Origin: Tenacibaculum agarivorans | GTDB lineage: Bacteria; Bacteroidota; Bacteroidia; Flavobacteriales; Flavobacteriaceae | Direction of reading: 5' to 3' | Length of the DNA: 64,000 nucleotides | Assembly: GCF_001936575.1 (NCBI RefSeq) | Contig: NZ_MSMP01000017.1 | Coordinates: forward strand, 47,425-111,424 | In this document: in pieces, positions 15,491 through 25,510 of the stretch | How the letters are laid out: the number at the start of each line of letters is the position of its first letter | Numbering within the stretch: position 1 is the stretch's first letter | Made by a program: the position numbers and the translations under genes | The notes under the pieces: generated by a model | The model's input: only the letters and a program-made list of their open reading frames with translations | Database searches by the model: none | Told to the model about the DNA's origin: nothing

Positions 15491-18400
15491 TTAAAAACTT
15501 AATTGAACACCTACAGAAAATTGACGAGAAACAGGATAGTCTCCACGATCAACTCCTCTAGTAAAGATTCCATCACCACCAACTTCAGGATCGAAACCTG
15601 TATATCGGGTAAATGTAAAGGGGTTAACAGATGATAAATACAATCTAGCTTTATCTACTCCTTGGATATTAGGAATTGTATACCCAAGTGTAATATTTCT
15701 TATTCTCCAATATGTACCATCTTCTAAAAAGAAATCTGATCTTGCTCTAACATTATTATGAAAAGCACTAATTCTATCAGTAGGAATATCAGAATTAGGG
15801 TTTTGAGGTGACCACATATTAAATAAATCTCTATGTCTACCTTGACCATAAGCATGTAGTTTAGCTCCATTATAAATTTCAGCACCTTGTGAATAGAAAT
15901 TTTGTACGTATAAATCAAAGTTCTTATACTCAAAGTTAAAATCTAAACCAACTTCAAAATCTGCTTGACCAGAACCTTTATAAACACGGTCATTATCATC
16001 TATATTATTATCACCATTTTGATCTACAAACATTAAATCTCCTAACTGAGCACTACCATCTATAGGTAAATAAGCATCCAGCTGTTCTTGTGTTTTAATA
16101 ACTCCAGCATTTTCAACTAAGAAAAATGCCCCAGCTTCTCTACCAACTGCTAAGAAAGTAGTAAAATCAATATTAGGTCCTTGTGATACAATTGGTCTAG
16201 CATTTGCAAATCCTCTTTGTATTCCATTTAAATTGGTAACTGTATTTCTATTACGACTAAAAGTAGAAGAAATGTTGTACTTTAAACCAAAATTAGTTTC
16301 ATCTTTGTAAGATAAAGCAAATTCAATCCCTTTATTAATCATATCTCCGGCATTAATTACTAATACATCAAAGACACCTGCACCACCGCCTGGTTGAGCT
16401 GTTCCTGATGAAGGAGGAAGTCTTTGCTCTAAAAGCATATCTTCTCTTCCATTTTCGTAATAATCAGCAGTAAATGAAAGCTTATTATCAAAAAACGTTG
16501 CGTCTAAACCTATGTTTTTAGATATGGTAGTTTCCCAACGAATATTTTCATCAACAAAACGTCTTTGAGAAAACCCAAAATTCAAACTTTCATTGGGACC
16601 AAAAGGATAATTTACACCCGATTCGATTACAGGTGAAAATGCGTAGTTAGGAATATTTTGATTACCAACTTCTGCCCAGCTTCCTCTAATCTTTAAACTG
16701 TTTACAAAGTTTACATTCTTGAAAAATTCTTCTTCATGAATATTCCAACCTGCTGATAGTCCAAAAAAGTTTCCAAACCTATTCTTAGGAGCAAATCTTG
16801 AAGATCCATCTCTTCTGTAACTTGCAGAAAAAAGATATCTATCATCATAATTGTATTGCATTCTCACTAATTTACCAGCCAAAGTATTTCTTTGAATTAC
16901 TTCTCTAGGTCTTGTAGCTTCAGCACCTGCACTTAATACCTGAACATCATTGCTTGCATTCTCATCAAAAATAACACCTGTAGCGATATCTTGACTTTGT
17001 TGTTCTTCATATGATATTACCCCGGTAAAATTTAAGTTATGCTTACCAAAATTAGTTTTATAGTTAAGTATACCTTCAATAGTTTCTCTTGAGTTGAAAA
17101 TTAAAAATCTATCTAGTAAAGCATTAATTCTCGATGCAGTAGGATTTAATTGACCGCTAAAATCAAAAACTTTATATTGAGGTCTAAACCACTTTCTTCT
17201 AAAATCCCAAGTGTTTCTACCTAAATTTAATTTTATATCTAAGCCTTTTGCTAATTCATATCCTAAGTTAGCGGCTATATTAGTTGAATTAATTTCCCTC
17301 TCATCTATATTAGTTAAGTTTCTCGATAAATTACTAAATAGTATGGCATTCCTAACAGGAATAGAAACTGTGTTTTGTCCAATACTTGTAACGTCACTCA
17401 AACTAGGTTGCCATGGGTTTTGAGCCACTGCAAATTCATATAGCGCAAAAGGTTCTTGTTCTCTGTCTTCTTGCGTAATACCAACAGATGCAAAAGCTCT
17501 AAACTTTCCTTTTTTGTAATCTGCGGTTAATCTATTAGCAATTCTCCTAAAACTAGATTGGATAATCACACCTTTTTGATCAAAATAAGAACTATTTAAA
17601 TTAACTTTTAAATTGTCTGTTCCACCATTTAAGTTTAAACTAAGGCTTTGTACTAAGGCATTATTGTTTTGAATATCACCTACAAAATCAGAATTAAAAT
17701 CTAATGCATTAGGGTTAAAAAAGAATACCAATGGTTCTTGACCAATAGCATCTAACCTAGTGTCTTCAGCAAATAACTGTTGTGTTGTATTCATTAAAGG
17801 AGTTCCAGAAGTAATGTTTTGAATACCGGTATAGGCATTAAAATCAATTGTCATTCTTCCATTTTTCCCTTTTTTAGTAGTGATCAAAATAACACCATTT
17901 GAAGCTCTAACTCCATATACAGAAGCAGAAGCACCATCTTTTAAGATATCAATAGATTCAATTTGTTCAGGTGCAATATTTGGATTATCGGTAAAAGGTA
18001 CACCATCAACAACATATAATGGACCTAATGCTCCAGGGTTTACAGAGCCTAATCCTCTAATTTGAATATTTGCAGATTCACCTGGTCTTCCACTAGATGC
18101 TTGAATATTCACTCCGGCTACTTTACCTTGTAGAGCAGTTCCCAAGTCCGGTACAGCTAATTTTGTAATACTTTCAGCTTTAACATTAGCTACAGCACCA
18201 GTCACTTCTTTTTTTCGTTGCGTACCATACCCTACAATTACAACCTCATTTAAAATATTATTATCTACATCTAAAGTTATATTTAAATTGTCTTTTGGTT
18301 CAGTTATTAAAATTTCTTTTTTCTTATATCCGACAAAGGAGAAAATTAAAATAGTGTTTGTATTCACCTTGATTTCATAGAAACCATCAAAATCAGTTTC

Positions 18401-18577
18401 AACTCCTTGACCTGTCCCTTTTACAATTACGTTTGCTCCCGGTAAGGGATTTTGTTGCTCATCTATTACTTGACCTTTTACAGTTACTGTTTGTGCATTT
18501 ACATAGCCAAAAGCGAGTAAAAAAATCAATGTAATTAACGATTTTTTAAAATGCAAACATCGCAATATTACATCCAT
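15491..18577 (-). CDS. SusC-family TonB-dependent outer-membrane receptor
   Basis: 1028 residues. Signal peptide ~1-28 (SLITLIFLLAFGYVNAQ), carboxypeptidase-regulatory-like domain (~32-110, VKGQVIDEQQNPLPGANV, GFYEIKV), plug domain (VVIVGYGTQRKKEVTGAV, IQIRGLGSVNPG, YVVDGVPF, ILKDGASASVYG), then a 22-strand barrel ending with SVGVQLSF and terminal Phe. The in-frame ATG at 18577 yields a basic stretch before the hydrophobic core, so the start is acceptable. It imports oligosaccharides with TonB energy and is paired with SusD. An operator-like repeat lies 70-90 bp upstream. Confidence 0.96.
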   Translation of the reverse strand: MDVILRCLHFKKSLITLIFLLAFGYVNAQTVTVKGQVIDEQQNPLPGANVIVKGTGQGVETDFDGFYEIKVNTNTILIFSFVGYKKKEILITEPKDNLNITLDVDNNILNEVVIVGYGTQRKKEVTGAVANVKAESITKLAVPDLGTALQGKVAGVNIQASSGRPGESANIQIRGLGSVNPGALGPLYVVDGVPFTDNPNIAPEQIESIDILKDGASASVYGVRASNGVILITTKKGKNGRMTIDFNAYTGIQNITSGTPLMNTTQQLFAEDTRLDAIGQEPLVFFFNPNALDFNSDFVGDIQNNNALVQSLSLNLNGGTDNLKVNLNSSYFDQKGVIIQSSFRRIANRLTADYKKGKFRAFASVGITQEDREQEPFALYEFAVAQNPWQPSLSDVTSIGQNTVSIPVRNAILFSNLSRNLTNIDEREINSTNIAANLGYELAKGLDIKLNLGRNTWDFRRKWFRPQYKVFDFSGQLNPTASRINALLDRFLIFNSRETIEGILNYKTNFGKHNLNFTGVISYEEQQSQDIATGVIFDENASNDVQVLSAGAEATRPREVIQRNTLAGKLVRMQYNYDDRYLFSASYRRDGSSRFAPKNRFGNFFGLSAGWNIHEEEFFKNVNFVNSLKIRGSWAEVGNQNIPNYAFSPVIESGVNYPFGPNESLNFGFSQRRFVDENIRWETTISKNIGLDATFFDNKLSFTADYYENGREDMLLEQRLPPSSGTAQPGGGAGVFDVLVINAGDMINKGIEFALSYKDETNFGLKYNISSTFSRNRNTVTNLNGIQRGFANARPIVSQGPNIDFTTFLAVGREAGAFFLVENAGVIKTQEQLDAYLPIDGSAQLGDLMFVDQNGDNNIDDNDRVYKGSGQADFEVGLDFNFEYKNFDLYVQNFYSQGAEIYNGAKLHAYGQGRHRDLFNMWSPQNPNSDIPTDRISAFHNNVRARSDFFLEDGTYWRIRNITLGYTIPNIQGVDKARLYLSSVNPFTFTRYTGFDPEVGGDGIFTRGVDRGDYPVSRQFSVGVQLSF

Positions 18578-18988
18578 ATTTTTGTTGTTTTATTAGTTAT
18601 CATTGTCAAATATTGTTAAATTAAGAATCGTAACATAAAATGTGCACTAGATAAAAACTTGACAAAATCGTTTTAGTAACGTGAAACCCGCATTTTTAGG
18701 CAATAATTGCGTCAAAATACATTTACGATTAACTAATATTAAGTTCTTATTTTTTTAACATTATAATTTATTATGAAGAATTTTTAAAGTGTTTTTTTGA
18801 TTATTTGTCAATTTTAAGATAACGGATTCTATCACTTTTTAGAGGCAATTATTTAAATATACATCTTTTGATTTATTCCATATAATGTATTCTCATTTTG
18901 GGGTGGAATTTAAATATTAAATTATAATTTCTTCATTCAATTATTGATGCAAAAATAATATTGATTTTTGAAAAATTAATATTGTCTT
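18578..18988. other. Regulatory interval between galM and susC
   Basis: 411 bp with no gene. Seen here: a direct-repeat pair ATTGTCAAAT / ATTGTTAAAT near 18603-18622, the operator-like element at 18647-18666, and a perfect palindrome GCAATAATTGC at 18700-18710. No intrinsic terminator is evident after galM, so read-through from galKT into susCD is possible. Confidence 0.5.
18647..18666 (+). promoter_or_regulatory. Operator-like repeat upstream of susC
   Basis: CTAGATAAA-AA-CTTGACAAA: two 9-bp half sites in direct orientation with an 11-bp period. The same element occurs before galK, the AHG operon, the GH16 gene and the second GH50 gene. Here it is ~70 bp upstream of the susC start. Confidence 0.55.
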
Positions 18989-20002
18989 TTAATCTATGGT
19001 AAAAGTTAGTGTTGTTTCGTTTAGATATGTTTCATTTGGTTTCAATAAAGTTGAAGGAAAATGAGGGTTATTTGGAGTGTCAGGATATTTTTGAGTTTCG
19101 AAACAAATTGCGGGGTAGTTTGAGTACTCGGTTTTCTTACTTAAATTTAAATGATTAAAATTAAATGGAGTATAAATAACTACTGCAGGCTGATTGGTGG
19201 TAACCATCATTGTAATACCTGTTTCTTCAGAATATAATATAATGTTGTTATTATTCTGATTAAAAATAAAAGTATCATCTAAGCCATTAAATGCACCGTC
19301 ATTAATAAATTTTAAATCTCTGTAATCATATTTAGTATTCTGCACTTTTAATATGTTACCTGTTGGAATGAGGTGTTTGTTTACTTCAAGCCGTTTATCA
19401 CAATGCAATTGTAATTGATGGTCTAATATAGAATTCCCTCCATTTAAGTTATAATAACTATGATTAGTGATATTTACATGCGTTTTTTTATCGCTAGTAG
19501 CAGAATAGTTAATTTTAACTTGGTTTTCGTCAGTTACTATATATGTAGCATTTAAAACTAAATTACCAGGAAAACCTTCTTCTAAATGTTTGCTTGTGTA
19601 AGAAAAAGTAACTTTAGATATATGTCCATCGTCTTCTATAATTTCAATGATATTCCAGTTTTTTCTATCAAAACCATTGATTCCACCATGCAAGTGAACT
19701 CCATTCTCATCATGAGGCAATTCATATGTGTTTTGATCAATTGTAAATGATTTATTAGAAATTCTACCTGCATACCTGCCAACGGTACTACCTAAGTATA
19801 TCCTTTCATTTAAATAAGCCTGATTAAAATATTCTTTTTCATCCTTTAGACTAAGGACAACGTTGGTGAATTGATGATGCTTATTAGGTACTTTTAAACT
19901 TATTATAGTAGCACCAAAAGAGCTAACGAGTAACTCCATTCCATGCTTATTTGTTAATCTAACCGATGATGGAATGGTTGAATTTAATTTTTTAGAATTC
20001 AT
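18989..20002 (-). CDS. galM: Aldose 1-epimerase (galactose mutarotase)
   Basis: 337 residues, family length. Visible motifs: GATIISLKVPNK, STVGRYAGRISN, VHLHGGINGFDRKNW with a conserved His, TNHSYYNLNGG with the catalytic His, and VIYTPFNFNH followed by CFETQKYPD with the catalytic Glu. It interconverts alpha- and beta-galactose before phosphorylation by GalK. No signal peptide, so cytoplasmic. It starts 1 bp after the LacI-family regulator gene ends, hence co-transcribed with galK, galT and the regulator. Confidence 0.95.
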   Translation of the reverse strand: MNSKKLNSTIPSSVRLTNKHGMELLVSSFGATIISLKVPNKHHQFTNVVLSLKDEKEYFNQAYLNERIYLGSTVGRYAGRISNKSFTIDQNTYELPHDENGVHLHGGINGFDRKNWNIIEIIEDDGHISKVTFSYTSKHLEEGFPGNLVLNATYIVTDENQVKINYSATSDKKTHVNITNHSYYNLNGGNSILDHQLQLHCDKRLEVNKHLIPTGNILKVQNTKYDYRDLKFINDGAFNGLDDTFIFNQNNNNIILYSEETGITMMVTTNQPAVVIYTPFNFNHLNLSKKTEYSNYPAICFETQKYPDTPNNPHFPSTLLKPNETYLNETTLTFTID

Positions 20003-20003
20003 T

Positions 20004-21020
20004 TTATAAAGTAGACTGTCTTTTTATGAAATCAGTTTTTAAAATTTTATGAGTGAAGTTTTCTGGGGTTTCAGCATTTATAGTTTCTATTCGATGTATT
20101 AATGTGTCGAATGCTTGTTTTCCCATTTGTTCTTCATTTTGATTTATAATAGATAAAGAAGGAGTTGTATATTTTGGAATAATTCCATCTGTAAACCCTA
20201 TAACAGATATGTCCTTTGGAATATTAAAACCGTTTTCTTGTATGATTTTGAGTGCGCAAATGGCAGATAATTGATCTGAAGTAATGATAGCATCAATAGT
20301 ATAGTTATTCAAATGATCTTTTAAAATAGCGTCAAATTTATCATAACTAGGGACTTTTATAACTAAACTATTTTCTACTCCAAGCTCTTCTAACGTTTTA
20401 AGGTAGCCCTCAACGCGTAATTTACCAACACTTGTTTGAGATATTGTAGATAAGAAAGCGATATTTTTACAACCTCTTTGATGTAAATGTATAGTTGCTT
20501 CTTTAGTGGCTCCAAAATCATCAATGGTAATTTTATCACACTCAATTTCATCGCAAACTCTATCAAACATGACTACGGGTAATTTTTTTTGATTGAAGTT
20601 CTTTAAGTGCGAATATTCTTGTGAATCTTGTGTCTCTTGTGATAAAGAAATAATTATTCCATCTACACTACCATTCAATAAAATAGAAACACCTTCTATT
20701 TCTTTTTCTATAGTATCGTTAGATAGACTGATTAAAATTTTATAGTTTTTTTTAGTGGCTTCATCTTCAATCGCTCGAATGACTTTGGCAAAAAAATCAC
20801 TTTCAATATTAGGTAAAATAACTCCTATGCGTTTGGTTGCGTTAGACTTTAAACTCCTCGCAATATCATTAGGAACATAATTTAATGATCTTGCTACTCT
20901 TACTACATTATTTTTAGTTTCCTGACTAATTTCATGACTATCACTTAATGCTTTGGAAACTGTAGAGGTAGAAACATTTAAAATGGCAGCAATATCTTTT
21001 AATGTAACTTGATTACTCAT
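20004..21020 (-). CDS. LacI-family transcriptional regulator of the gal operon
   Basis: 338 residues. The N-terminal helix-turn-helix VTLKDIAAILNVSTSTVSKALSDSHEIS and hinge NYVPNDIARSLKS are standard LacI features; the rest is the periplasmic-binding-like effector domain (IGVILPNIESDFFAKVI, GSVDGIIISLS, ISVIGFTDG). It lies inside the galK-galT-galM operon, so it likely controls galactose genes and itself, with a sugar as effector. Whether it binds the CTWGACAAA repeats found before galK and susC is untested; LacI proteins normally prefer palindromes with a central CG, which those lack. Confidence 0.93.
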   Translation of the reverse strand: MSNQVTLKDIAAILNVSTSTVSKALSDSHEISQETKNNVVRVARSLNYVPNDIARSLKSNATKRIGVILPNIESDFFAKVIRAIEDEATKKNYKILISLSNDTIEKEIEGVSILLNGSVDGIIISLSQETQDSQEYSHLKNFNQKKLPVVMFDRVCDEIECDKITIDDFGATKEATIHLHQRGCKNIAFLSTISQTSVGKLRVEGYLKTLEELGVENSLVIKVPSYDKFDAILKDHLNNYTIDAIITSDQLSAICALKIIQENGFNIPKDISVIGFTDGIIPKYTTPSLSIINQNEEQMGKQAFDTLIHRIETINAETPENFTHKILKTDFIKRQSTL

Positions 21021-21043
21021 TAGTTAGAGATTTTACATTAGTG

Positions 21044-22072
21044 CTACAGGCTGTAATGTATGTTGCTTAATCCTTTTAAAGTATTCGCAGCTTGTTCTGC
21101 AGTTATATCTCGTTGTGGATTTGCAAACATCTCATATCCAACCATAAATTTTTTTACTTCAGCAGATCTTAATAAAGGAGGATAAAAAGACATATGGAAA
21201 TGCCATTCAGGATGCTCTTTATCGGTTGGGCTTTGGTGTATTCCAGATGAATAAGGGAAAGAAGTTTCAAATAAATTATCGTATCTAACCGTAACTTCTT
21301 TGATTATTTCTGAAAAAGAATCAACCTCTTTTTTATTAAGTTGTTGTATGTTATTGTAATGCTGAATTGGCGCTATCATAACCTCGTATGGCCAAACGGC
21401 CCAGAAGGGAACTAAAGCAACAAAATGTTCATTCTTTGCAATAACACGTTCATTTAATGAGAGTTCTTTTTGAATATATGCGCTCAGTAAACTTTTACCA
21501 GTTTTTTTATAATACTTTGCCTGCTGTTCTTGTTTTTTTAATACGATCTCAGGTATGGAGCTTTGAGCCCATATTTGACCGTGAGGATGTGGATTACTGC
21601 ACCCCATAATTGCTCCTTTATTTTCAAATATTTGAACATGGTTAATTCCTTCTTTTTTTCCCAATTCAACATATTCTTTTTTCCATAAATCAATAACTTT
21701 AGCAATATCCTCAATTTCCATTAAAGGTAAGGTAAGAGAATGATTAGGAGAAAAGCAAACAACTTTACAAATACCAGTTTCTGTTTTGGCTTTTAACATA
21801 TCATCTTCATAAGTCTCTTCAACTATATCTTGTTGTAAAGCAGCAAAATCGTTGGTAAATACAAAAGTAGAATTATAATTAGGGTTCACTTCTCCATTTG
21901 CTCTAGTATTGCCCGGGCATAAATAACAATCTGGATCGTAATCAATCTTCGGTAAAACTGTAGGAGCGTCTTTTTTTCCTTGCCAAGGTCTCTTAGTTCT
22001 ATGTGGAGAAACTAAAACCCATTCATCGGTTAAAATGTTATATCTTCTGTGTGACTGTTCGTTTATTTTCAT
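21044..22072 (-). CDS. galT: Galactose-1-phosphate uridylyltransferase
   Basis: 342 residues. RRYNILTDEWVLVSPHRTKRPWQG is the family start, YLCPGN supplies the zinc/structural Cys pair region, and SNPHPHGQIWA carries the nucleophile His164 in the HPH motif. The C-terminal part has HFHMSFYPPLLRS. It moves UMP from UDP-glucose to galactose-1-phosphate. It is 2 bp downstream of galK. All catalytic features I can check are present. Confidence 0.96.
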   Translation of the reverse strand: MKINEQSHRRYNILTDEWVLVSPHRTKRPWQGKKDAPTVLPKIDYDPDCYLCPGNTRANGEVNPNYNSTFVFTNDFAALQQDIVEETYEDDMLKAKTETGICKVVCFSPNHSLTLPLMEIEDIAKVIDLWKKEYVELGKKEGINHVQIFENKGAIMGCSNPHPHGQIWAQSSIPEIVLKKQEQQAKYYKKTGKSLLSAYIQKELSLNERVIAKNEHFVALVPFWAVWPYEVMIAPIQHYNNIQQLNKKEVDSFSEIIKEVTVRYDNLFETSFPYSSGIHQSPTDKEHPEWHFHMSFYPPLLRSAEVKKFMVGYEMFANPQRDITAEQAANTLKGLSNIHYSL

Positions 22073-22074
22073 AG

Positions 22075-23193
22075 TTATATTTTTACACCATCATCTATGT
22101 GAACTGCAATGGGCGTTAGGTCAATTGAAAATTCGTTTCGGTAAGCGTATGAAATTTCTTCAATTAAATTATCAACAAAATCTTTATGAATGATATTAAT
22201 TGTGCAACCACCAAAACCACCTCCCATCATTCTAGCTCCTAAAATTTGATCGTATTTTTTAGAACAATCCACCAAGAAGTCAAGTTCGTTACAGCTAACC
22301 TCATATAGGTTACTGAGTCCTTCGTGAGACTTATATAAAAGTCCACCTAAAGCATCTAAATCATTTCGTTTTATAGCTTCTACAGCTTTCAATGTTCTTT
22401 GATTTTCTTTGGATACATAAAGAGCTCTATTATATATTTTTTCTGGAAGAAGATTTTTAAACTCTTTGATTATTTGAGGTTCAACATCACATAAATATTC
22501 ATATTCATTGTATTTAGCTTTAATCGTTTCCATTGCGGTTTCACATTCGCTTCTCCTCACATTATATTCACTACTAGCTAAATTATGAGAAACATTTGTG
22601 TTCAATAAAACAAGTTTATAATCACCAAAGTCAACTTTTATAGTTTCATAATCGTTTGTTTTGCAGTTTAAAAGTAGTAAGTTGTTCTTTTCACCTTTAA
22701 CCACAGCAAATTGATCCATAATTCCACATTTAGTTCCAACCATAGTGTGCTCAGCATCTTTTGAGAGATTTATGATTTCAATATCAGTTAAACCAATAAT
22801 AAAAAGTTCATTAAGTCCTTTGGCTATACCACATTCTAAAGCGGCTGAAGAACTAACACCAGATCCCAAAGGAAGATTACTATCAATGTAACAATCAAAA
22901 CCTTTAACAGATTTAGGCTTAAGTATGTTTATATAATAAATAACACCTATTATGTAGTTGTGCCATTCTATAGTACTTCGATTTAAGTTAGATAGATCAA
23001 TGGTAAATTGACTATCAATGTTTTTAGAGTAAACAGTAGCACTGTTTGTATTATTTTTTTTAAATTTAAGAGTGATTTTTTTGTCAATTGCACCAGGCAA
23101 TACATGTCCACCGTTATAATCTACATGCTCACCAATTAGATTGATTCTACCTGGAGATTTTACCACGAGATCATAAGAATCATTTTTGTTCAT
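22075..23193 (-). CDS. galK: Galactokinase
   Basis: 372 residues, GHMP kinase family. The galactokinase signature SPGRINLIGEHVDYNGGHVLPGAI is at ~12-36, the ATP loop is LPLGSGVSSSAALE (~108-121), and ARMMGGGFGGCTINI is the third GHMP motif. It phosphorylates alpha-D-galactose at C1. First gene of the galK-galT-lacI-galM operon, divergent from a TPR-HTH regulator across a 206-bp interval containing an operator-like repeat. Substrate assignment is strong because the signature is intact and galT follows. Confidence 0.96.
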   Translation of the reverse strand: MNKNDSYDLVVKSPGRINLIGEHVDYNGGHVLPGAIDKKITLKFKKNNTNSATVYSKNIDSQFTIDLSNLNRSTIEWHNYIIGVIYYINILKPKSVKGFDCYIDSNLPLGSGVSSSAALECGIAKGLNELFIIGLTDIEIINLSKDAEHTMVGTKCGIMDQFAVVKGEKNNLLLLNCKTNDYETIKVDFGDYKLVLLNTNVSHNLASSEYNVRRSECETAMETIKAKYNEYEYLCDVEPQIIKEFKNLLPEKIYNRALYVSKENQRTLKAVEAIKRNDLDALGGLLYKSHEGLSNLYEVSCNELDFLVDCSKKYDQILGARMMGGGFGGCTINIIHKDFVDNLIEEISYAYRNEFSIDLTPIAVHIDDGVKI

Positions 23194-23266
23194 AATTAAA
23201 AAATTTGCACCAAGATGTGTAAAAGTAAATATAGAAATGTAGAATATTACAGATATGAATATTTAA

Positions 23267-23286
23267 CTAGACAAAAACTAGACAAA
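23267..23286 (+). promoter_or_regulatory. Operator-like repeat between galK and the TPR-HTH regulator
   Basis: CTAGACAAA-AA-CTAGACAAA: the most perfect copy of the shared element, two identical half sites with an 11-bp period. It lies 74 bp from the galK start and ~115 bp from the regulator start, so it could control either. Confidence 0.6.
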
Positions 23287-23399
23287 GTTCTATTAATCTA
23301 CTAGTAAATAGTGGACAATATCTTTTTGTAGATTTTTTTGGAACCTGTTTTATCACTATTATTGTTTTATACGAATAACTTTTTCAAAAGAATTTTTAA

Positions 23400-25019
23400 A
23401 TGATGTCTAAATTATTACGTGGAGTATTTTCTCTGTTTTTGATTCTACTTTCAAACTTCAATGAATTATATAGTCAAGATAAAAAAGCAGATGAAATTTA
23501 TGAAAGAGCAATGAAAATTCGTCTGGAAAATCCAGATAGTGCTATTTATTTATTCAACAAAAGTTACAAAAAGTTTATGCAAGAAAAAGATACTGTAAAA
23601 GCCATTTACAGTATTTTAAATGAAAGTGAAGTGTATGAAAACAATGCAAAGTATGCAAAATCATATGAGATACTTTGGCAAGCAGTAATCATGTTAGATA
23701 ATTCTAAAAGAGAAAGCTTAAAATCTGTTTTATATCATAGATTAGGTAGAATTTTTTCATATCATAAGAGAGAAAAAGAATCTGTTGAATATTTAAATAA
23801 AGCACTAAATATTCAAAAGGATATCATGAAAAAAAATAATTCATCAAAAGTTGTTTTAGTACCTTATTATTATTCTTTGGTTTCTACCTACAGAGAATTG
23901 GATAATGACAAACTTACCAAAGCTTACTTAGATAGTTGTTACATGTATTATAATGAAAAAGAATCTTTGGTAGCTAAACCTTTTATCGATTTTGAAAAAG
24001 CATGTCAATTCATTAAGACAGACAGCAAGGAAGCGATTAGTTTGTTTGATGAACTTTATCCTTGGTTCAAAAGTAATTATCCAACATATTTAGTTTTATT
24101 TAATAAATACAAGGGCGATGCGTACTTTCAAATATCTAATTATAAAGAAAGTGAAAAATGTTACCTTGATGCGTTAGAAATTTCAAAAAAATATAATAGT
24201 CATGTTGATTTTACTGCACTTATATATCAACAATTGGCTAAGTTATATGCTAAAAAAGGGGATTATAAACTTGCTTTTGATAATTTGACTAAAGAAAAAA
24301 CATTAGATCAAACTGTTTTTGATATTAGAAGCGAACGAAATCAAAATCATATTGAGATAAAGAATGAGTATCTAATTGAAAAACAAAAACAAAGTCAGTT
24401 ATTACAAGAACAATATTTAAAACAATTAGAACAGGAAGATAAAATTAAAAATTTACAAAGAATTGTTTTATTGATTTCTATTGTGTTCATTTTGGCTATC
24501 GGTTTTTCCTATGTGAAACGTTTACGATATAAGCATTATTCTGAAAGGAAAATGCTGGAAATGAGTAAAGAACTAGAGATAAAAAAGAAAAATGAAATGC
24601 TAGATTTAAAAAACAAAGAGCTAGCAACTTCAGCATTACAAATTATTGAAAAAGATGAATTATTAAAAATGTTAAAAGGTAAAATAGAAGCCTCAAAAAC
24701 TGATAAATCAAAGGTTCAAGAAATCAATAATGCGCTGCGTACCATATCAGTGAGTAATAATAAGAATTGGGAAGAGTTTAAACTTAGGTTTGTTGATGTG
24801 AATAAAGAATTTTATGACAAGGTTTTTGAACGTTTTCCTAATTTAAGTCAAGGAGATCAAAAAATATGCGCCTTAATAAAACTAAACTTTTCTAGTAAGG
24901 ATATGGCAAAACTTTTAGGAATCTCTGTTGAATCAGTACATACTTCTAGGCATAGAATTCGAAAAAAAATGAACCTTGATAGAAGTATAAATCTAGAGGA
25001 TTTTATCAATTCAATTTAA
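23400..25019 (+). CDS. TPR-containing membrane regulator with C-terminal LuxR-like HTH
   Basis: 539 residues. Signal-like N-terminus (LFLILLSNF), TPR repeats ~30-320 (KADEIYERAMKIRLENPDSAIYLFNKS and further helical pairs), a membrane helix ~352-372 (IVLLISIVFILAIGFSYV), a charged coiled coil to ~435, and a C-terminal HTH (SQGDQKICALIKLNFSSKDMAKLLGISVESVHTSRHRIRKKM). Predicted to sense something in the periplasm with the TPR domain and bind DNA from the membrane. It diverges from galK, next to the best copy of the shared operator, which makes it a second candidate regulator of the galactan genes besides LacI. The first Met is doubled (MMSK); either may start. Confidence 0.85.
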   Translation: MMSKLLRGVFSLFLILLSNFNELYSQDKKADEIYERAMKIRLENPDSAIYLFNKSYKKFMQEKDTVKAIYSILNESEVYENNAKYAKSYEILWQAVIMLDNSKRESLKSVLYHRLGRIFSYHKREKESVEYLNKALNIQKDIMKKNNSSKVVLVPYYYSLVSTYRELDNDKLTKAYLDSCYMYYNEKESLVAKPFIDFEKACQFIKTDSKEAISLFDELYPWFKSNYPTYLVLFNKYKGDAYFQISNYKESEKCYLDALEISKKYNSHVDFTALIYQQLAKLYAKKGDYKLAFDNLTKEKTLDQTVFDIRSERNQNHIEIKNEYLIEKQKQSQLLQEQYLKQLEQEDKIKNLQRIVLLISIVFILAIGFSYVKRLRYKHYSERKMLEMSKELEIKKKNEMLDLKNKELATSALQIIEKDELLKMLKGKIEASKTDKSKVQEINNALRTISVSNNKNWEEFKLRFVDVNKEFYDKVFERFPNLSQGDQKICALIKLNFSSKDMAKLLGISVESVHTSRHRIRKKMNLDRSINLEDFINSI

Positions 25020-25510
25020 CTGTGTTTTTACATAAATAGCCATACTTTTTAGGGTGCTTTTAGATTTTTCATAGAAAGAAAATCTTAATTTTATTGTGTT
25101 TTATTTAAGGATATAGTAAATAATTAAAAGTTTTTTTAGGATTTTTTCATCAATAAAAAGCTGAAAAACCTTAATTTAAAATAAACAACAGTCCTTTTGT
25201 TGTCTTTTAAGACTATTATAAGTGATGTGTTTTTTACTTTGTTTTTTTAATGGTTAAACAGCTGTAACACTCAGTAAATAAAGCTAAAACGCTATTTTGA
25301 CACAAGAGTTCTCAAGCTCTCTAGAAGGCTTGTAAAGTTTTTGTCAAGTGGCTTTATTTATCACTTCATAGCCTTTTCTTCTATTTTTAACTCACTCAAT
25401 TTGCGTATCATTTTTAAGATGTATTTACTGTTGTGATACGTAATTGAAAACAAGCAGTTAAATAATTACAAGGAGATATAAATCTCTACAGCAAATCAAA
25501 TTTTAAATAA
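25020..25510. other. Regulatory interval upstream of the AHG operon
   Basis: 491 bp without a gene. It contains the inverted shared operator (25329-25348), a sequence resembling the second conserved element in reverse (CTAAAA at 25284-25289 within a TAAATAAAGCTAAAA stretch), and a probable promoter closer to the gene. No intrinsic terminator for the preceding regulator is obvious. Confidence 0.5.
25329..25348 (-). promoter_or_regulatory. Operator-like repeat upstream of the AHG operon
   Basis: On the minus strand CTTGACAAA-AA-CTTTACAAG; same 11-bp period as the copies before susC and galK. It lies ~165 bp upstream of the first gene. Confidence 0.55.

Noticed and set aside
15724..15933. Minus-strand 69-codon frame within susC
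   Set aside because: Out-of-frame shadow of the intact SusC gene.
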